A stretch of 64,000 bases of DNA from Tomitella gaofuii (GTDB lineage Bacteria; Actinomycetota; Actinomycetes; Mycobacteriales; Mycobacteriaceae): positions 1,936,954-2,000,953 of the forward strand of contig NZ_CP059900.1 in the NCBI RefSeq assembly GCF_014126825.1. The letters run 5' to 3'. Positions within the stretch are counted from its first letter, which is position 1. The number at the start of each line of letters is the position of its first letter. Below are positions 1 through 8,741 of the stretch, in pieces. Both the position numbers and the translations under genes were made by a program. The notes beneath the pieces were generated by a model. The model ran no database searches. It was not told where the DNA came from and was given only the letters and a program-made list of their open reading frames with translations.

Positions 1-1625
1 TGGCCGACGTACTTGGTCTGCAGGAAGGTCTCGAACGCCTCGGCGGCGTTGAGCTTGCTCAGGATGTATTTCTGCTCGGCGACCGCGGGCTTGGTGTGCG
101 GCACCTCTATGCGGTGCTGCAGCCACTCGCGCTGCTCCGGGTCGAGGATGTGGGTGTACTCGATGCCCATGGTGCGGCAGTACGCGTTGCGCAGCACGCC
201 GAGCACGTCGCGCAGCTTCATCCTGTCGTGTCCGGCGAAGCCGCCCACGTTGAACTCGCGGTCGAGGTCCCACAGCGTGAGATGGTGGCTCAGCACGTCG
301 AGGTCGGGGTGGCTGTGGAACCGTGCGGGGTCCAGGCGCAGCGGATCGGTGTCGGCCATGAGGTGGCCGCGGTTGCGGTAGGCCGCGATGAGCTCGAGCA
401 CCCGCGTGTTCTTGTCGATCACGCCCTCGGCGATGTCCTGCCGCCAGCGCACCGGCTCGTACGGGACCCGCAGGTCGGTGAACAGCTCGTCCCAGAACTC
501 GTCGGAGAGCAGCAGCGTGTGGATGCGGCGCAGGAAGTCGCCGGACTCCGCGCCCTGGATGATGCGGTGGTCGTAGGTGGAGGTGAGCGTGAGCAGTTTG
601 CCGACGCCCACCTCGGCGAGCCGTTCGTCGCTGGAGCCCTGGAACTCCGCGGGGTACTCCATGGCGCCGACGCCGATGATGGCGCCCTGCCCCTGCATGA
701 GGCGCGGCACCGAGTGCACGGTGCCGATGGTGCCCGGATTGGTCAGCGAGATCGTCACGCCGCTGAAGTCGGCGATCGTGAGCTTGCCGTCGCGGGCGCG
801 GCGGACGATGTCCTCGTAGGCGTTCCAGAAGCGCGAGAAGCTCATCGTCTCGCAATTCTTGATGGCCGCCACCACGAGGGAACGGTTGCCGTCCTTGCCG
901 GGCAGGTCGATGGCCAGGCCAAGGTTGACGTGTTCGGGGGTGACGATGTGGGGCTTGCCGTCGACCTCGGCGAAGTGGCGGTTCATCCCCGGGAAGCTGG
1001 CGATGGCGCGGACGAGCGCGTAGCCGAGGATGTGCGTGAACGACACCTTGCCGCCGCGGGTGCGCTGCAGGTGGTTGTTCGCCACCACCCGGTTGTCGAT
1101 CATCAGCTTGGCGGGGATCGCGCGCACCGACGTCGCCGTGGGGATCGACAGGGAGGAGGTCATGTTCCTGGCGACGGCGGCTGCAGGGCCGCGTAGGACC
1201 TTGCTCTCGGTTCCGTCGCCGGAGTCCGCCTTGGCCGGGGCGGCCTTGGCGGCGGGCGCCGACGTGGCGGGCGCGGGCTTCGAGGAGGATGGGCCGGCCT
1301 GGGGGGCGGCGGCGTTCTGTCCGGCGGGGGGCTTCTGAGCGGGCGCGGGCTTGGCGGGTGCGGCCTGGGCGGGTTCCTTCCGGGCCGGTGCAGGAGTGGC
1401 GGCGGGCTCCGCGGTGCGCTGGCCGGCGGTGGGCGCGGTGGTGGACGTCGTCGCGGCGGGCGCGTGCCCGGGGGAGCGGCCGTTCTCACCGGCACCGGGC
1501 TGGTAATCGGCGAGGAAATCATGCCAACTGGCGTCCACGGAGGAGGGGTCCTCCTGGAAGCGCTGGTACATCTCCTCGACCAACCACTGGTTTTGGCCGA
1601 ACTGCGACGTCGAGCTGCTGGTCAC
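1..1625 (-). CDS. kgd: Multifunctional 2-oxoglutarate decarboxylase/dehydrogenase (Kgd), N-terminal part, cut by window edge
   Basis: Carries out the E1 (and partly E2) step of 2-oxoglutarate oxidation in the actinobacterial TCA cycle. About 541 residues are visible and the C-terminal thiamine-diphosphate part lies beyond base 1. Seen in order: the E1o N-terminal helix typical of SucA/Kgd (residues 10-42, [15 protein letters not shown]), an Ala/Pro-rich linker (about 45-140), an E2-like acyltransferase core ending in [14 protein letters not shown] with H353 in the catalytic position, then the start of the E1 domain. The start is GTG at 1625-1623, which gives the family N-terminus; a GAGG lies about 14 bases upstream, so the ribosome site is weak. 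A promoter-like TAGCCT sits about 57 bases upstream, inside a palindrome. Assignment is secure from the fused domain order, which separates Kgd from plain SucA. Confidence 0.95.
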   Translation of the reverse strand, partial: MTSSSTSQFGQNQWLVEEMYQRFQEDPSSVDASWHDFLADYQPGAGENGRSPGHAPAATTSTTAPTAGQRTAEPAATPAPARKEPAQAAPAKPAPAQKPPAGQNAAAPQAGPSSSKPAPATSAPAAKAAPAKADSGDGTESKVLRGPAAAVARNMTSSLSIPTATSVRAIPAKLMIDNRVVANNHLQRTRGGKVSFTHILGYALVRAIASFPGMNRHFAEVDGKPHIVTPEHVNLGLAIDLPGKDGNRSLVVAAIKNCETMSFSRFWNAYEDIVRRARDGKLTIADFSGVTISLTNPGTIGTVHSVPRLMQGQGAIIGVGAMEYPAEFQGSSDERLAEVGVGKLLTLTSTYDHRIIQGAESGDFLRRIHTLLLSDEFWDELFTDLRVPYEPVRWRQDIAEGVIDKNTRVLELIAAYRNRGHLMADTDPLRLDPARFHSHPDLDVLSHHLTLWDLDREFNVGGFAGHDRMKLRDVLGVLRNAYCRTMGIEYTHILDPEQREWLQHRIEVPHTKPAVAEQKYILSKLNAAEAFETFLQTKYVG

Positions 1626-1673
1626 GGCAGAAATTCGCCTCGTTTCGTTCTTCGCTCATCGATCAGCGTGCAT

Positions 1674-1687
1674 GCCTGTACAGGCTA
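1674..1687 (-). promoter_or_regulatory. Candidate kgd promoter with overlapping palindromic operator
   Basis: Positions 1674-1685 read GCCTGTACAGGC, a perfect 12-bp palindrome. On the minus strand it overlaps a -10-like TAGCCT (1687-1682), which would place the start of transcription near 1675 and give a leader of about 50 bases before kgd. No good -35 is visible. The overlap with the predicted start site suggests a repressor site; the binding protein is unknown. Confidence 0.4.
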
Positions 1688-1787
1688 TCGTGTCCGCACC
1701 GTCGGGGCGCTACGTCATCCTGTTTCGCGCCGCTGCCCGGCGCGGCGGCGGCGGGCAGCGCGCAAAGGCCCCTCGGACGGGGGTGGT

Positions 1788-4700
1788 TCAGGCACGTGCG
1801 GCCTCGGTGCTCGCGGCGGCGGCGAGCAGCCGCGAGTAGTGGCCGCCGGCATGGCGAAGGGCCTGCGGCGCGCCCCGTTCCACGATCCTGCCGCCGTCGA
1901 CGACCACGATCTCGTCCGCCTGTTCGGCGGTGGCCAGCCGGTGGGCGACGAGGACGGCGGTGCGATCGCGGCGCACCCTGCGCCCCGCCGCGAGTACTGT
2001 GAATTCCGTCACGGGGTCCAATGTGGCGGTCGCCTCGTCGAGCAGGAGGATGTCCGGGTCGACGAGCTCCGCGCGCGCCAGGGCGATGAGCTGACGCTGT
2101 CCGGCCGACAATCCCTGACCCCGCTCGCCGACGGGATGGAGCATCCCGCCGTCGAGACCGCTGATGGCGGGAAGGGCGCCCACGGACCGGGCCGCGTCCT
2201 CGACCTGGCAGCGGGAGGCGTCCGGCCGGCCGAAAGCGATGTTGTCGGCCACGGTCCCGGTGAACAGGTGCGCTTCCTGGGGGACGACGCCCAGCCGTCG
2301 GCGGTAGTCGTGCAGGGGATGGCGGCGGATGTCGGTGCTGCCGACCCGCACCTCGCCGGAGGTCGCGTCGTAGAAGCGCGCGATGAGCTTGACGATGGTC
2401 GATTTGCCCGCCCCGGTGCGCCCGACCAGTGCCACGGTGGTGCCCGGCGCGATCTCCAGGTCCACTCCGGTCAGGGCGGGCGGGGATTCGGGTGCGTACC
2501 GGAAGTCCACGCCGGCCAGGGCGACGGCGCCGTCGAGGCGGCCCACGGGGACGGCGTCGGGAGAACCGGTGGGGTCGACGATGGAGCCGGGGGTCCGCAG
2601 CAGCTCGCCGATCCGGCGCAGGCCCACCCGCGCCTGCTGATACCCGTCGAACACTTGCGAGAGTTGCTGGACGGGGCCGAACAGCAGCCCCAGATACAGC
2701 ACGAAGGCGGCGAGCGTGCCGGCCGAGGTGGTCCCGGCGGCCACCTGCCGCGCGCCGACGAACACGATGGCCGCGAGAACGAGGTCGGAAATCAGCGTGA
2801 TCAGCGGGAAGTACACCGAGATCGCCACCTGGGCGCGCATGCGTGAGCGCAGGTACGACTCCGCCAGGCCGGTGAACCGGGTCGCGGCAGTCTGCTCGCG
2901 CCGGTGGGACTGCGTCGTACGCAGGCCGGTGATGTTCTCCTGGAAGTCCGCGTTGACGGCCGACACCCGCTCGCGTGAGGTCGTGTAGGCGGCCGAGGAG
3001 ATGCGCCGGAAGACCACGGTGGCGGCGATGAGCGGGGGAAGCGCGCACAGCGCCACCAGCCCCAGGGTCGGGTCCGTTACGAGGAGTGCAGAGAGCACCC
3101 CGATGATCGTCAGCACCGCGACGATCGCCGTCGACAGCCCCGTCTGCAGGAAGGACGAGAGGGCGTCGACGTCGGTGGTCATCCGGGTCATGATGCGACC
3201 GGACAGCGTTTTCTCGTAGTAGTCGAGGCCCAGGCGCTGCAGGTGGCTGTAGCTGCGCACGCGGAGGCCGTAGAGGAGCCGTTCGCCAGCGCGCGCGGTG
3301 AGCACCGTCATCCGGGACACGATGACCCAGTTGACGGCGACGATCGCGGCGGCGCCCGCGGCTGTGAGATAGAGGATATGCGGTCGGTGAGGGAGCACAC
3401 CGTGGTCGATCGCGTATCGGATGATGATCGGGAAGGACAACCCGACCGCCGTATCGAGGGCCACGAGCAGCGCCACCAGAGCCAGCAAGGGCGCCACCGG
3501 TGCGAGCATGCGCCGCAGGCGGAACTCGAGGTCCGGCGCGCGCAGGTCGCGATGGTCCATGTGCGGATCCTCGGCGGCGGGGGGAAGTGCCGCGAGCGCT
3601 CTGCGCAGCTCCGGCGTCGCGGCCATCGCGCCCAATGCGCCGTCGTCGTGCTCCTCCGGCGGGGTTTCCCGGGTGGCAGCGGGTTCCCGGGGCCAGAGCC
3701 GCGCGGAGTCCGGCTCTCCGCCGGCGACTCCGTCCGCTTCGGCGTCCGTGTCGCCCGCCGACTCGTCGCGGGGGCGGCCGAGCTCGGGGTGGATGAGCTC
3801 GCGGAACAAGCCGCTGCGTGCGAGCAGCTCGGTCTCGCTGCCGGAATCGACGATGCGGCCGCGGTCGAGCACGGCGATGCGGTCGGCGAGGGCGAGGGTG
3901 GAACGGCGGTGCGCGATGACGATCGTCGTGCGGTCGGCGCGTCCGTCGCGCAGCGCGGCGAAGATCCGCGCCTCGGTCTCCGCGTCCACGGCCGACGTCG
4001 CGTCGTCGAGCACGAGCAGGCGTGGGTCCTGCAGGATCGCCCGAGCGAGTGCGATCCGCTGCCGCTGGCCGCCGGACAGGGTGAGTCCGCGTTCGCCCAC
4101 CTGTGTGGCGTAGCCGGCGGGCAGTGCGGCGATGAACTCGTCGGCGTCCGCGGCCACCGCGGCGGCGCGGATCTCCTCGTCCGAGGCGGACGGCCTGCCC
4201 AGTGCGATGTTCGCCGCGATGGAGTCGGAGAACAGGAAGGGCTCGTCGAATACCACGGCCGCCGTTTCGCGCACGCTCTGCAGAGCAAGCTCGCGCAGGT
4301 CCACCCGGGCGGCACCGGACGTGAACGCGAGGGTGCCCGCGTCGGGATCGTAGAAGCGGTCCAGGAGCTGGGCCAGTGCCGATTTTCCGGATCCGGTGGG
4401 GCCGACGAGCACGAGGGTCTCGCCGGGGACGACGGTGAGGTTCAGGTCGTCGAAGACCGGACGGCCCGGCGTGTATGCGAAGTCGACGTTCCGGACCTGC
4501 ACGCCCACGGGACCGTCCGGCAGAGTGGACGGGATGTCGGGCTCGCCGATCGTGGGCCGGGTGTCGATCACGCCGAAGACCCGCTCTGCGGCAGCACGGG
4601 AGAGCTGCACCATGACGAGCATCCCTGCCATGATCCGGGCGATCGCCGCCAAGCGCGTGATGTAGGTGGCGAAGGCCAGGAACGTGCCGATGGTGAGCGA

Positions 4701-5570
4701 GCCCTGCAGTGCCAGCCAGCCGCCGAGCGCGATGACGGCGACGAGTCCGAGCTGGGGGAGCGCGGCCAGCGCGGGGGCGAAGCGCGCGTTGACCCGGGCG
4801 GCGCGCATCCGGCGGGCGTAGAGGGTGCGGCCCAGCGTCTCGATGCGCGCGATCATGCGCGACTCCTGCCCGAAGCCCTTCACCACACGGACGCCGGTGA
4901 CCGTCTCCTCGACGTGCTGTGCGAGGTCCGCCGCCCCCTGCTGGGCGGACCACGTGGCGGCGTGCATGGACTTGCGGCTGACATAGGCCACCGCGGTGAT
5001 GCAGGGCGCCACCGCCAACGCGACGACGGTGAGCAGAGGCGACAAGTACGCCATGATCGCGAGGGCCAGCACGAATTGCAGCGCCGAGCCGACGACCATC
5101 GGGAACATCGCCAGCAGGCCCTGCGTCAGCTGCAGGTCGGTGATCGAGCGCGACACCACCTGCCCGGTGCGGATCCGGTCCTGCGCGCGGCCGTCGAGCC
5201 GTTGCACGGTGGCCAGCAGATGCAGGCGCAGGTCGTGCTGCACGTCGAGGGAGAGCCGCCCCGCGAGGACCCGGCGCCCGAACATGCACGCCCAGCGGAC
5301 GCACGCGAGCGCCGCGATGGCCGCCGCGATGCCGGCGATCGTCGCGGTACGGCCGGCGGTGGCATCGTCGAGCGCGCTGCGGGTGAGCAGGGGGAACGTC
5401 AGTTCCATGACCGTGGCGCCGGCGGACATCGCCAAGGCGCCGAAGAGCACGCCGCGCCGCGCCATGCACATCGCCCACAACCGGCGCAGCCACCCGGGTG
5501 GGGAGGCGGTGCGGGAAGCCGGGTCGGCATCCGTCACCGGGCGGCGCCTGTAGCGGGGCTGCGGCGGCAT
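1788..5570 (-). CDS. Fused ABC exporter, two TMD-NBD halves in one chain
   Basis: A 1260-residue chain laid out as TMD1 (about 35-330), NBD1 (about 355-590), linker rich in Asp/Glu/Pro (about 600-680), TMD2 (about 700-970), NBD2 (about 1010-1250). It should act as a complete exporter in the inner membrane; the substrate cannot be read from sequence. NBD1 has Walker A GPTGSGKS (about 390), signature LSGGQRQR and Walker B LLVLDDATSAVD, with Asp where the catalytic Glu normally stands. NBD2 has Walker A GRTGAGKS (about 1050), altered signature LSAGQRQL and normal Walker B ILLLDEATATLD. This is the pattern of heterodimeric exporters with one degenerate ATP site. It lies 36 bases after the GNAT gene and upstream of kgd, all on the minus strand. 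The start is uncertain: ATG 5570 or an in-frame GTG near 5537. Confidence 0.9.
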   Translation of the reverse strand: MPPQPRYRRRPVTDADPASRTASPPGWLRRLWAMCMARRGVLFGALAMSAGATVMELTFPLLTRSALDDATAGRTATIAGIAAAIAALACVRWACMFGRRVLAGRLSLDVQHDLRLHLLATVQRLDGRAQDRIRTGQVVSRSITDLQLTQGLLAMFPMVVGSALQFVLALAIMAYLSPLLTVVALAVAPCITAVAYVSRKSMHAATWSAQQGAADLAQHVEETVTGVRVVKGFGQESRMIARIETLGRTLYARRMRAARVNARFAPALAALPQLGLVAVIALGGWLALQGSLTIGTFLAFATYITRLAAIARIMAGMLVMVQLSRAAAERVFGVIDTRPTIGEPDIPSTLPDGPVGVQVRNVDFAYTPGRPVFDDLNLTVVPGETLVLVGPTGSGKSALAQLLDRFYDPDAGTLAFTSGAARVDLRELALQSVRETAAVVFDEPFLFSDSIAANIALGRPSASDEEIRAAAVAADADEFIAALPAGYATQVGERGLTLSGGQRQRIALARAILQDPRLLVLDDATSAVDAETEARIFAALRDGRADRTTIVIAHRRSTLALADRIAVLDRGRIVDSGSETELLARSGLFRELIHPELGRPRDESAGDTDAEADGVAGGEPDSARLWPREPAATRETPPEEHDDGALGAMAATPELRRALAALPPAAEDPHMDHRDLRAPDLEFRLRRMLAPVAPLLALVALLVALDTAVGLSFPIIIRYAIDHGVLPHRPHILYLTAAGAAAIVAVNWVIVSRMTVLTARAGERLLYGLRVRSYSHLQRLGLDYYEKTLSGRIMTRMTTDVDALSSFLQTGLSTAIVAVLTIIGVLSALLVTDPTLGLVALCALPPLIAATVVFRRISSAAYTTSRERVSAVNADFQENITGLRTTQSHRREQTAATRFTGLAESYLRSRMRAQVAISVYFPLITLISDLVLAAIVFVGARQVAAGTTSAGTLAAFVLYLGLLFGPVQQLSQVFDGYQQARVGLRRIGELLRTPGSIVDPTGSPDAVPVGRLDGAVALAGVDFRYAPESPPALTGVDLEIAPGTTVALVGRTGAGKSTIVKLIARFYDATSGEVRVGSTDIRRHPLHDYRRRLGVVPQEAHLFTGTVADNIAFGRPDASRCQVEDAARSVGALPAISGLDGGMLHPVGERGQGLSAGQRQLIALARAELVDPDILLLDEATATLDPVTEFTVLAAGRRVRRDRTAVLVAHRLATAEQADEIVVVDGGRIVERGAPQALRHAGGHYSRLLAAAASTEAARA

Positions 5571-5606
5571 GCGTGACAGCCGCGCACCGGCCCGTTCGAT
5601 CCCATG

Positions 5607-6389
5607 TCAGTGATCGTATGCCCGCCCCGGGACGATGACGACCCGGCTTCCCGCGTCGGTGAATCCCAGGCTGTCCGCGAGGGCCGCGGCGGCGAGGGAT
5701 TCCACGCGGATCCTCGCCTGGCAGATCAGCCCGCTGTCGAGTGCCTCGCCCACGGCGATGTCGGCGATGGTGCGGGCGTGCCCGCGCCGGCGGAACGTCG
5801 CAGCGGTGACCACGCGCAGGTCCGCCAGCAGATGGTGCACAGCGGCGTAGCCCGCGAGTGCCACGCGCGATCCGTCGTCGAGCACGAGCGTGCAGGGCGG
5901 CGCAGGGTCCGGCGCCGCCGCTCCCGCCGGGTCGTGTTCTGCTCCCGGGGCGGAGGAGGCGCCCAGGATGCGGACGACGTCCCTCGAGTCGTCGGCCGGC
6001 GCGGCGTCGAGTACCCGGGCGGCATCGAGCGGGCTGCGCGAGACCACCGGCACGGCGGCGCCCGGAGGCGCGGCGGGCGCGTAGTGGTCGCGGAACGCGA
6101 GTCGCTCACGCGACGCCGTGCGCGTCCCGGCGCCCGGCCGGTCCGCGGCGACGGCGGACACCGCGGTGCCGTCGAGAAAGGCGGAGGACGGCAGCTGCGC
6201 CGCCGCGTCGACGAGACGGCCGGGACCTCGGAGCGCCGAGGCGCCGAACAGCTCGACGAACTCGAGCCCGGGGAGCGCGTCATCGCGCACCAGCACGCGC
6301 TCACCGGCATGGGAGAAGGCGGCATCATCGTGCAGCGACAGACCGCGCGACCATGCGAGCCCGATGACGGCCGCGGTATGTGCGTCCAC
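5607..6389 (-). CDS. GNAT-family N-acetyltransferase
   Basis: 260 residues. The C-terminal third carries the GNAT fold: a strand ending in LRVVTAATFRRRGHAR (about 190-205), where RRRGHA fits the acetyl-CoA pyrophosphate-binding turn, and a terminal SLGFTDAGSRVVI strand. The N-terminal two thirds are poorly conserved and rich in Ala and Asp, so the acceptor substrate is unknown. The start is GTG with a strong AGGAGG four bases before it. It sits between the lactone oxidase gene (102 bases) and the ABC exporter (36 bases) on the same strand, so co-transcription with the exporter is likely. An FR47-like subfamily assignment is possible but not certain. Confidence 0.7.
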   Translation of the reverse strand: MDAHTAAVIGLAWSRGLSLHDDAAFSHAGERVLVRDDALPGLEFVELFGASALRGPGRLVDAAAQLPSSAFLDGTAVSAVAADRPGAGTRTASRERLAFRDHYAPAAPPGAAVPVVSRSPLDAARVLDAAPADDSRDVVRILGASSAPGAEHDPAGAAAPDPAPPCTLVLDDGSRVALAGYAAVHHLLADLRVVTAATFRRRGHARTIADIAVGEALDSGLICQARIRVESLAAAALADSLGFTDAGSRVVIVPGRAYDH

Positions 6390-6491
6390 GTGCCTCCTCG
6401 GGGTCGATCGGGGCCCGCGCGATGATCAGGTGCGGGAATCGCCAGGGCGCATCATGTCATCCGGGCGCGCGGTGCCGGCCGGGCGGGATGC

Positions 6492-7802
6492 TCATCCCAG
6501 AACGCGGGTGAGGTGGTCGTTGCCGAACACGCGGTCGGGGTCGACCTCGTCCCGCACGGCGACGAAGTCGTCGAACCGCGGATAGGCGGGCCGCAGGTCC
6601 GCCGCGGTCCGGCCGTGCAGCTTGCCCCAGTGGGGGCGGCCGTCCACCGACCGTGCGATGTCCTCCACCGCGCGGAAATACCGCCGGTGATCCTGCTTCC
6701 AGTACATGTGCACGGCCACGTAGGCGGTGTCGCGACCGTGCGCCGTGGACAGCCATACGTCGTCCGCCGCGGCGAAACGCACCTCGACGGGGAATCCGAT
6801 CCGGTGTCCGCCGTCGGTGAGCAACCGGTCCATCCTTTCGAGTACGCCGGGCAGCTCCGCGACCGGGATCGCGTACTCCATCTCCCGGAACCGCACGCGT
6901 CGCGAGGAGGCGAACACGCGGTGCGCGGCGTCGGTGAACTCACGCGGGGACAGCAGGCGTGCCGCCAGCGCGTTGGCGCGCGGGATGATCGCGGGCACGC
7001 GGGTGGACACCGCGTTGATCCCGCCGAAGACGGTGTTGGACAACAGCTCGTCGTCGATGTACCCGCGGATGCGGCCGACGGGGCGCAGCGGTGTCGACCC
7101 GGGCAGCCGGGTGTTGCGCTTCGTGAGCACGCGGTGCGTGTGCGGCCACCAGTAGAACTCGAAATGGTCGACGGACGTGCGGATGCGGTCCAGGTCGGAC
7201 AGCACCGCGTCGAGCGGCTCGGGCCTTTCCTCCGCGTGCATGACGTAGGCGTTGCGGCAGTCGATGGTCATCGTGGTGATGACGCCGAGCGCGCCGAGGC
7301 CGAGCCTGGCGGCCTCGAAGAGCGTGGGGTTCTGCTCCGCCGAGCACGCCACCACCTCGCCCGCGGCCGTGACGATCTCGAGGCCGACGACCTGGGTGGC
7401 CAGGCCGCCGAAGGCCGCGCCGGTGCCGTGGGTGCCGGTGGCGATGGCGCCGGCGAGCGTCTGCACGTCGATGTCGCCCAGGTTGATCATCGACAGTCCC
7501 AGCGACCACAGCAACTCGTTGAGGCGTTCCAGGCGGGTGCCGGCGTAGGCGGTGACATGTGCGCCGTCCGCGGTGGGCACGACGGCGGAGATCCCGGTGA
7601 GGCGGTCCAGGTGGATCTGCATCCCCGCGGTCACCGCCACCGGTGTGAACGAATGCCCCGCGCCGACCGCCTTGACCGGGGTTCCGGCGGCGGCAGCCTG
7701 CTTGATCAGGCCCGCGACCTCCTCCGCGTTCGCGGGGTGCGCGACGACCTGTGGTGCGGCGTGGGCGCAATCCGCCCAGTTACTCCATGTAGTACCGGTC
7801 AC
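6492..7802 (-). CDS. FAD-linked D-arabinono/L-gulono-1,4-lactone oxidase family protein
   Basis: 436 residues, close to the 428 of mycobacterial Rv1771. The VAO-type FAD domain is at residues 15-190: AVGAGHSFTPV includes H50, the residue that carries covalent FAD in this family. The ALO domain follows, with the signature HWGK at about 391-394. It oxidises a sugar-acid lactone, passing electrons to oxygen or a dye/cytochrome depending on the member. The start chosen is GTG 7802 (VTGTTWSNW...); the frame stays open upstream to 8006 but would then overlap the divergent TetR gene. The divergent arrangement suggests the TetR gene at 8021 controls it. The true substrate and electron acceptor are not decided by sequence. 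Confidence 0.88.
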   Translation of the reverse strand: MTGTTWSNWADCAHAAPQVVAHPANAEEVAGLIKQAAAAGTPVKAVGAGHSFTPVAVTAGMQIHLDRLTGISAVVPTADGAHVTAYAGTRLERLNELLWSLGLSMINLGDIDVQTLAGAIATGTHGTGAAFGGLATQVVGLEIVTAAGEVVACSAEQNPTLFEAARLGLGALGVITTMTIDCRNAYVMHAEERPEPLDAVLSDLDRIRTSVDHFEFYWWPHTHRVLTKRNTRLPGSTPLRPVGRIRGYIDDELLSNTVFGGINAVSTRVPAIIPRANALAARLLSPREFTDAAHRVFASSRRVRFREMEYAIPVAELPGVLERMDRLLTDGGHRIGFPVEVRFAAADDVWLSTAHGRDTAYVAVHMYWKQDHRRYFRAVEDIARSVDGRPHWGKLHGRTAADLRPAYPRFDDFVAVRDEVDPDRVFGNDHLTRVLG

Positions 7803-7901
7803 AATCCCAGTATGGACTGGACGATGGTCCAAGGCAATTCGGGAGAACATGTCGGATTTTAGAGCGGGGAACGGTGCCCGTAAGGTCCGGTGTGGTGAAA
7901 A

Positions 7902-7925
7902 GATCACAGGCAGTGGAATGTGATC
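7902..7925. promoter_or_regulatory. Inverted repeat, candidate TetR operator
   Basis: GATCACA (7902-7908), ten bases, TGTGATC (7919-7925): a perfect 7-bp inverted repeat. It lies in the 218-bp gap between the divergent lactone oxidase and TetR genes, 95 bases before the tetR start. The position suits an autoregulatory operator serving both promoters. A second, weaker symmetry TGGAC-N9-GTCCA occurs near 7813-7831. Confidence 0.4.
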
Positions 7926-8020
7926 CAGTAGAAGTTCGGTCGCGGCGAGCGGCGCGGCACGTGGATCCGGGGCGCCGCCCCCGGTCTGGCAGTCAGGACG
8001 GTACACAGGTGACAGGTCGA

Positions 8021-8686
8021 ATGGCGAACACCCGATTGCCCGCGGAAGAGCGTCGTGCGCAGTTGGTGCACGCGGCGTTGACGCTGGCGGAGGCGGAGGG
8101 CTTCGGGTCCGTCACGATCCGCCGCGTGGCCGACGAGGCCGGGGTGTCGCTCGGCGTCGTGCACTACTGCTTCGAGAGCAAAGAGGAGCTGATGGCTGCG
8201 GCCATCAGCAACATCGTCGCGATGCTCGGTGAGGCGATGGCAGAGGCCTACGCTCCGGACGAGGGCGCGGAGCAGGTTCCACAGGGGCGCGAGGGCCTGC
8301 ACGAATACCTGCGCCGCGGGGTCGAGAGGATGTGGGGGCTGATCGAGTCCACCCCCAACGTCCAGCTGCTCACCTACGAGATCACCACCTACGCCCTGCG
8401 ACGGGGGGCGGGGCAGGAAGGGTCCGAGCGGGACGCCGCCGCGCATGCGCTGGCCGCGCGCCAGTACGTGGTCACGGATTCGGTGGCGGTCGAGTTCCTC
8501 GAGGAGGCCGCACGCGCGTCCGGTATCGAGTGGGCCAGGCCCGTGGAGTACGTGGCGCGCGTGGCGCTGACGTTCATCGACGGGCTCGTCCTGCGCTGGC
8601 TGGTCGACCGCGATACGGAGGCGGTGCACACCCAGCTGGACGATTTCACGGCGTTCGTGGTGGAACTCGCCGTCGAAGCAGGCTGA
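8021..8686 (+). CDS. TetR-family transcriptional regulator
   Basis: 221 residues. The N-terminal TetR DNA-binding domain spans residues 10-56, with the helix-turn-helix in VTIRRVADEAGVSLGVVHYC (31-50) followed by the usual FESKEEL. The C-terminal ligand/dimer domain is not of a recognisable subfamily, so the ligand is unknown. The ATG at 8021 is preceded by AGGTGA at eight bases; an in-frame GTG at 8009 is possible. The frame stays open to 7874, but that would remove the intergenic region. It is divergent from the lactone oxidase gene and ends before a strong hairpin shared with the convergent fadD15. Likely autoregulated through the inverted repeat at 7902-7925. Confidence 0.9.
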   Translation: MANTRLPAEERRAQLVHAALTLAEAEGFGSVTIRRVADEAGVSLGVVHYCFESKEELMAAAISNIVAMLGEAMAEAYAPDEGAEQVPQGREGLHEYLRRGVERMWGLIESTPNVQLLTYEITTYALRRGAGQEGSERDAAAHALAARQYVVTDSVAVEFLEEAARASGIEWARPVEYVARVALTFIDGLVLRWLVDRDTEAVHTQLDDFTAFVVELAVEAG

Positions 8687-8705
8687 CCACCCGCGACCAG
8701 CGGGG

Positions 8706-8734
8706 CCTCCGCGGGCCGGGTCGGCCCGCGGAGG
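8706..8734. terminator. Bidirectional terminator hairpin between tetR and fadD15
   Basis: CCTCCGCGGGCC (8706-8717), loop GGGTC, GGCCCGCGGAGG (8723-8734): a perfect 12-bp GC stem in the 55-bp gap between two convergent genes. There is no T-tract, as is common in actinobacteria. Confidence 0.75.
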
Positions 8735-8741
8735 TGCACTG

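Noticed and set aside
3243-5576. Plus-strand open frame of 777 codons opposite the ABC exporter
   Set aside because: No recognisable domain; His/Arg/Gly-rich; the minus-strand exporter has full Walker and signature motifs.
7902-7925. CRP-like site
   Set aside because: CRP sites read TGTGA-N6-TCACA. Here the halves are in the opposite order with ten bases between, so a TetR-type operator fits better.
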